Source of the DNA: Polyangium aurulentum
Lineage (GTDB): Bacteria > Myxococcota_A > Polyangia > Polyangiales > Polyangiaceae
Direction: 5' to 3'
NCBI GenBank assembly: GCA_945875545.1
Contig: CAMCKZ010000010.1
Span: forward strand, 1 to 57,043
Length of the DNA: 57,043 bases
The notes beneath the pieces were generated by a model that was not told the origin of the DNA, did not search any database, and saw nothing but the letters and a program-made list of their open reading frames with translations. Each line of letters opens with the position of its first letter. Position 1 is the first letter of the stretch. Positions 54,615 through 57,043 of this stretch are shown in pieces. The position numbers were made by a program, and so were the translations under genes.

Positions 54615-55597
54615 GACTTCGTGAGATCGGCCATGTGAAATCGGAGGAATGCATCCATCATGGCCGGGTCCCATTTGCCTTCGCCGGTTTCTTCGAGGAG
54701 CACATTGATGGCCTCAAGTTCGCTCATTGCCGCCTTGTAAGGGCGCACGCTGCGCAGGGCGTCGAAGGCGTCGAGGATTTGAAAAACGCGCGCAAGCAAG
54801 GGAATTTGCTCGGCGCGGAGGCCATCGGGGTACCCGGCGCCGTCCCATCGTTCGTGGTGGTGGCGCACAATCGGAATCACGCGATCCATTGTGCGAAGCG
54901 GCGCCAAGAGTTCCGCGCCGATCACCGGATGGCGACGCATGATGTCCCACTCGTCGCGCGTAAGGCGCGTGGGCTTGAGCAGCACGGCGTCGGGAATGCC
55001 CACCTTGCCGATGTCGTGAAGAACGCCCGCGCGGCCGAGGGCTTGAATGTCTGGGCGATTGAGACCGAGGAAACTACCAAAGGCGATGCCGTTGCGCGTG
55101 AGGCGATCGCAGTGGTCGCCGGTGGTGCCATCTTTGGCTTCCACGGCCCTGGCCAAAGTGGCCAAAACGGTCTCGGCGTGATCGAGATTTTCGTTCAGGC
55201 GTTTGGTACGAGCGAGGGAACGAACGCGGGCCCGGAGCTCGATGCGATCAAACGGCTTTGAGAGAAAATCGTCGCAATCTACCTCAAAACCTTGCAGCCG
55301 ATGGTCGCGAGAATCGAGGGCTGTTAGTAGTAACACCGGAATCATACGGGTCACTTCGTTGGCCTTGATCGCGCGGCAAACTTCGTAGCCGGAAACCTGC
55401 GGCATCATCACGTCCAAAAGGACGACATCGGGCATGTGCTGAAGCACCAAATCGACGGCCTGCCGCGGGTTCGATGTGCCATAAAAAATGTGGCCCTCGC
55501 CGAGACAGAGACCTTCAAGGACCATCAACGAATTCGGCTCGTCATCGACCCCAAGGACGATGAACGGATGCGAATCGAGGGCGTCGGTGGAACTCAT
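54611..55597 (-). CDS. Response regulator with HD-GYP domain
   Basis: 328 aa from ATG 55597. Receiver domain (12-130) with phospho-acceptor Asp62 in LLDVMMPQ and Lys114 in SKPF. HD-GYP domain (about 140-328) with HDIGK (194-198) and HHERWDGAGYPDG (247-259, GYP 255-257). HD-GYP enzymes hydrolyse cyclic di-GMP. It overlaps the histidine kinase gene, which is its likely partner. The frame opens at 55657 without added family sequence. Confidence 0.94.
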   Translation of the reverse strand: MSSTDALDSHPFIVLGVDDEPNSLMVLEGLCLGEGHIFYGTSNPRQAVDLVLQHMPDVVLLDVMMPQVSGYEVCRAIKANEVTRMIPVLLLTALDSRDHRLQGFEVDCDDFLSKPFDRIELRARVRSLARTKRLNENLDHAETVLATLARAVEAKDGTTGDHCDRLTRNGIAFGSFLGLNRPDIQALGRAGVLHDIGKVGIPDAVLLKPTRLTRDEWDIMRRHPVIGAELLAPLRTMDRVIPIVRHHHERWDGAGYPDGLRAEQIPLLARVFQILDAFDALRSVRPYKAAMSELEAINVLLEETGEGKWDPAMMDAFLRFHMADLTKS

Positions 55598-55658
55598 GGC
55601 GCGGTGTTCGACAGAGTAGACCGTCAATCGGCGCAACAAGGCAAGAACGACCGGCAAT

Positions 55659-56906
55659 TCAATGGCTGTCCGCGTAGAGGGCTCTAACGCCCCTTAAGAT
55701 AGCACGAGTCACGGCAATTTTTACCCGTAATGTACGGGGGTCCACCAACAGAGAATCCGCCGACGGCGGACTGAAAACCGCGAGGGCGTCCGCGAGGCAC
55801 CGGCCCATGCTGCGTTCGAGGGCGATGAAATCTGCGAGCAGTTCCGCGCCGGGCCGAAGGAGCGAGCCGGCACCGGAACGCGGTTGGCCGAGGCCAAGAA
55901 CGAATAGCCCGCGCTGGCGCGGCACCATGGAACCGAGGACCAATCGGGGCAGGTTGCGCTCAAAGGAAACCATGCCGTCCGGCAAGAACGGGAACGCGAC
56001 TTCGTAGCCCGTGGCCGCAAGAACGAGGTCAGCTTCGAAGGACCGGCCATCGGCGAAAAAGATGGTTTTTCCCTCGGCGCGCACCGGGCCTGGGTAGGCT
56101 GTGGCGAGGCCGCGCCGCACCACCGGAAGCACGTCATCGCTCAAGGTCGGGTGCCGCGAAAAAGGCCGGTGGACGGGCAACCGAAGGCCGTGGTCTTCGA
56201 GGGATCCGAAGCGCCGTTCGGACTCGCGCACGAGCATCCATTCTTGCAGCCGCGTCGGCACCGGACGCTGCAACCAATCGACCGTGGACCGCGAACCGAT
56301 GGTCTTTGGAAGAATCCACGTGGGCTCGCGAACGGACCATGCAAGGGCCTTCGCGCGCGTCGAAGCGGCCACAACCGCGTCGACTCCGGCGTTTCCAGCG
56401 CCCACAACACACACACGTTTCGCATTATATAGTTCTAAATCGCGAAATGACTTCGCGTGAATAAGCGTGCCCCCATAATTGCCCAATTCCGCCGGGTACT
56501 TGCAATTCCAGTGGTGACCGTTGGCCACCACCACCTCGGAGGCCTCAACAACGCCGCGCGCATGGTGAAGAAGAAAACCGCCGGGGCACGGAGCGATGGA
56601 GGTCACGCGCGATTCGGTCTGGATCGAGGACCTCAGATCACAGGCATCCGCATACGCGTTAAGGTATGTAAGCATATCATCCCCAGACGGAAAATAGCCC
56701 ACGTCATTTGGAAACGGGAACTCTGGAAACTGGGTCGATTCTTTCGACGTAACGAGGCGCAATTCTTCGTGCACGCCGTCGTACCAATTTCCGCCGAGGC
56801 CCGCGGACGCCTCGAGGACAACGTAGGATTGCCCGCGTTTTTGCAGGGCACGGGCCATCGCGAGACCGGAGAAGCCGGCCCCGATCACCGCAACGAGCGG
56901 GGTCAC
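55659..56906 (-). CDS. Flavin-containing monooxygenase-like protein
   Basis: 415 aa, GTG start. FAD motif GAGFSG (9-14), an FMO-like YGGTLIHAKSF segment (about 144-154), and an NADPH motif GAGNAG (169-174). Such enzymes oxygenate N, S or carbonyl groups. The GTG overlaps the stop of the upstream short-chain dehydrogenase (GTGA), so the two are co-translated and may act in sequence. An AT-rich rare-codon C-terminus holds the palindrome CCCGTA-ATG-TACGGG (55724-55738). Confidence 0.9.
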   Translation of the reverse strand: MTPLVAVIGAGFSGLAMARALQKRGQSYVVLEASAGLGGNWYDGVHEELRLVTSKESTQFPEFPFPNDVGYFPSGDDMLTYLNAYADACDLRSSIQTESRVTSIAPCPGGFLLHHARGVVEASEVVVANGHHWNCKYPAELGNYGGTLIHAKSFRDLELYNAKRVCVVGAGNAGVDAVVAASTRAKALAWSVREPTWILPKTIGSRSTVDWLQRPVPTRLQEWMLVRESERRFGSLEDHGLRLPVHRPFSRHPTLSDDVLPVVRRGLATAYPGPVRAEGKTIFFADGRSFEADLVLAATGYEVAFPFLPDGMVSFERNLPRLVLGSMVPRQRGLFVLGLGQPRSGAGSLLRPGAELLADFIALERSMGRCLADALAVFSPPSADSLLVDPRTLRVKIAVTRAILRGVRALYADSH

Positions 56907-57043
56907 TTTCCCTGAGCACCACGCGATGAAAGCCGCGAGAGCACGGGCACCGCGAAGGGAATCCAGCGGGTCACGTAACGCATGGCCCAGGCCTCCGGCG
57001 ACACGGGCAAGACCGCGACGTCTCCGTTGATGGCGTCGATGAT
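56903..57043 (-). CDS. Short-chain dehydrogenase/reductase, C-terminal end (partial)
   Basis: The last 46 residues of a minus-strand gene that runs off the right edge, reading IIDAINGDVAVLPVSPEAWA and ending SRGAQGK. The pattern (AI ... G ... V.P ... A) is that of the C-terminal tail of fatty-acyl or ketone-type SDRs. The TGA stop overlaps the FMO start. Too short for a firm family call. Confidence 0.6.
   Translation of the reverse strand: MIDAINGDVAVLPVSPEAWAMRYVTRWIPFAVPVLSRLSSRGAQGK

Overview
The window looks like chromosomal DNA of a high-GC myxobacterium-type organism (Myxococcota, most likely the Polyangiales side). Reasons: strong G/C bias at third codon positions, a GH25/FG-GAP protein with a MopE-type motif and a MYXO-CTERM-like C-terminus, an 11.3-kb gene for a 3775-residue helical-repeat protein, HD-GYP and FIST signalling genes, and many GTG starts with ATGA overlaps. 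No transposase, integrase, phage gene, rRNA or CRISPR array was seen. The only RNA gene found is tRNA-Gly(CCC). The assignment is by inference; no database was used.

Layout: 1-448 is non-coding with two strong palindromes, followed by the tRNA. 647-4089 (+) is a replication/repair group: dnaX, ybaB/ebfC, recR, ridA. 4136-15463 (-) is the giant repeat protein. 15558-17338 (+) holds a PlsC-like acyltransferase overlapping a diacylglycerol-kinase-family gene. 17418-21775 (-) reads pheA-like, lipoprotein, aroA, cmk. 21798-27752 holds a small unknown gene, an FmdB zinc-ribbon protein (-), smc and an SprT/DUF2786 protein. 27823-30233 (+) is a lipoprotein plus a beta-barrel pair. 30328-35486 (-) has the GH25 lipoprotein, a di-haem peroxidase, a truncated globin and serC. 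35624-37014 has a STAS protein, an RsbW-like kinase and a divergent small gene. 37095-41042 (+) is an oxidoreductase/amidase/FAD-dehydrogenase series. 41187-45417 (-) is an Mla-type lipid transport operon with two ATPases and two permeases. 45702-51627 has a SNF2 helicase, a TauE-type permease (-) and kup. 51689-57043 (-) reads SDR (partial), FMO, HD-GYP regulator, PAS histidine kinase, FIST sensor.

Two things stand out. (1) An 11-bp interrupted palindrome, TGYA-N3-TRCA, occurs 23 times by eye count, against roughly 1.5 expected from base composition. Twenty-two copies lie inside genes, on both strands and in two codon phases, often where rare GCA or GTA codons are used. It behaves like a selected, dispersed chromosomal signal. 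(2) The Mla-type operon encodes two ATPases with complementary defects: one lacks the H-switch histidine and the other has a broken LSGG signature. Together these would place both defects in the same nucleotide site, the pattern of an asymmetric heterodimeric ABC transporter, here with two different MlaE permeases and one MCE protein.

Short tandem repeats (9-15 bp) are also common at gene ends and in linkers. Start codons were re-chosen from ribosome-binding sites, overlaps with neighbours and family length, so many differ from the longest open frame.
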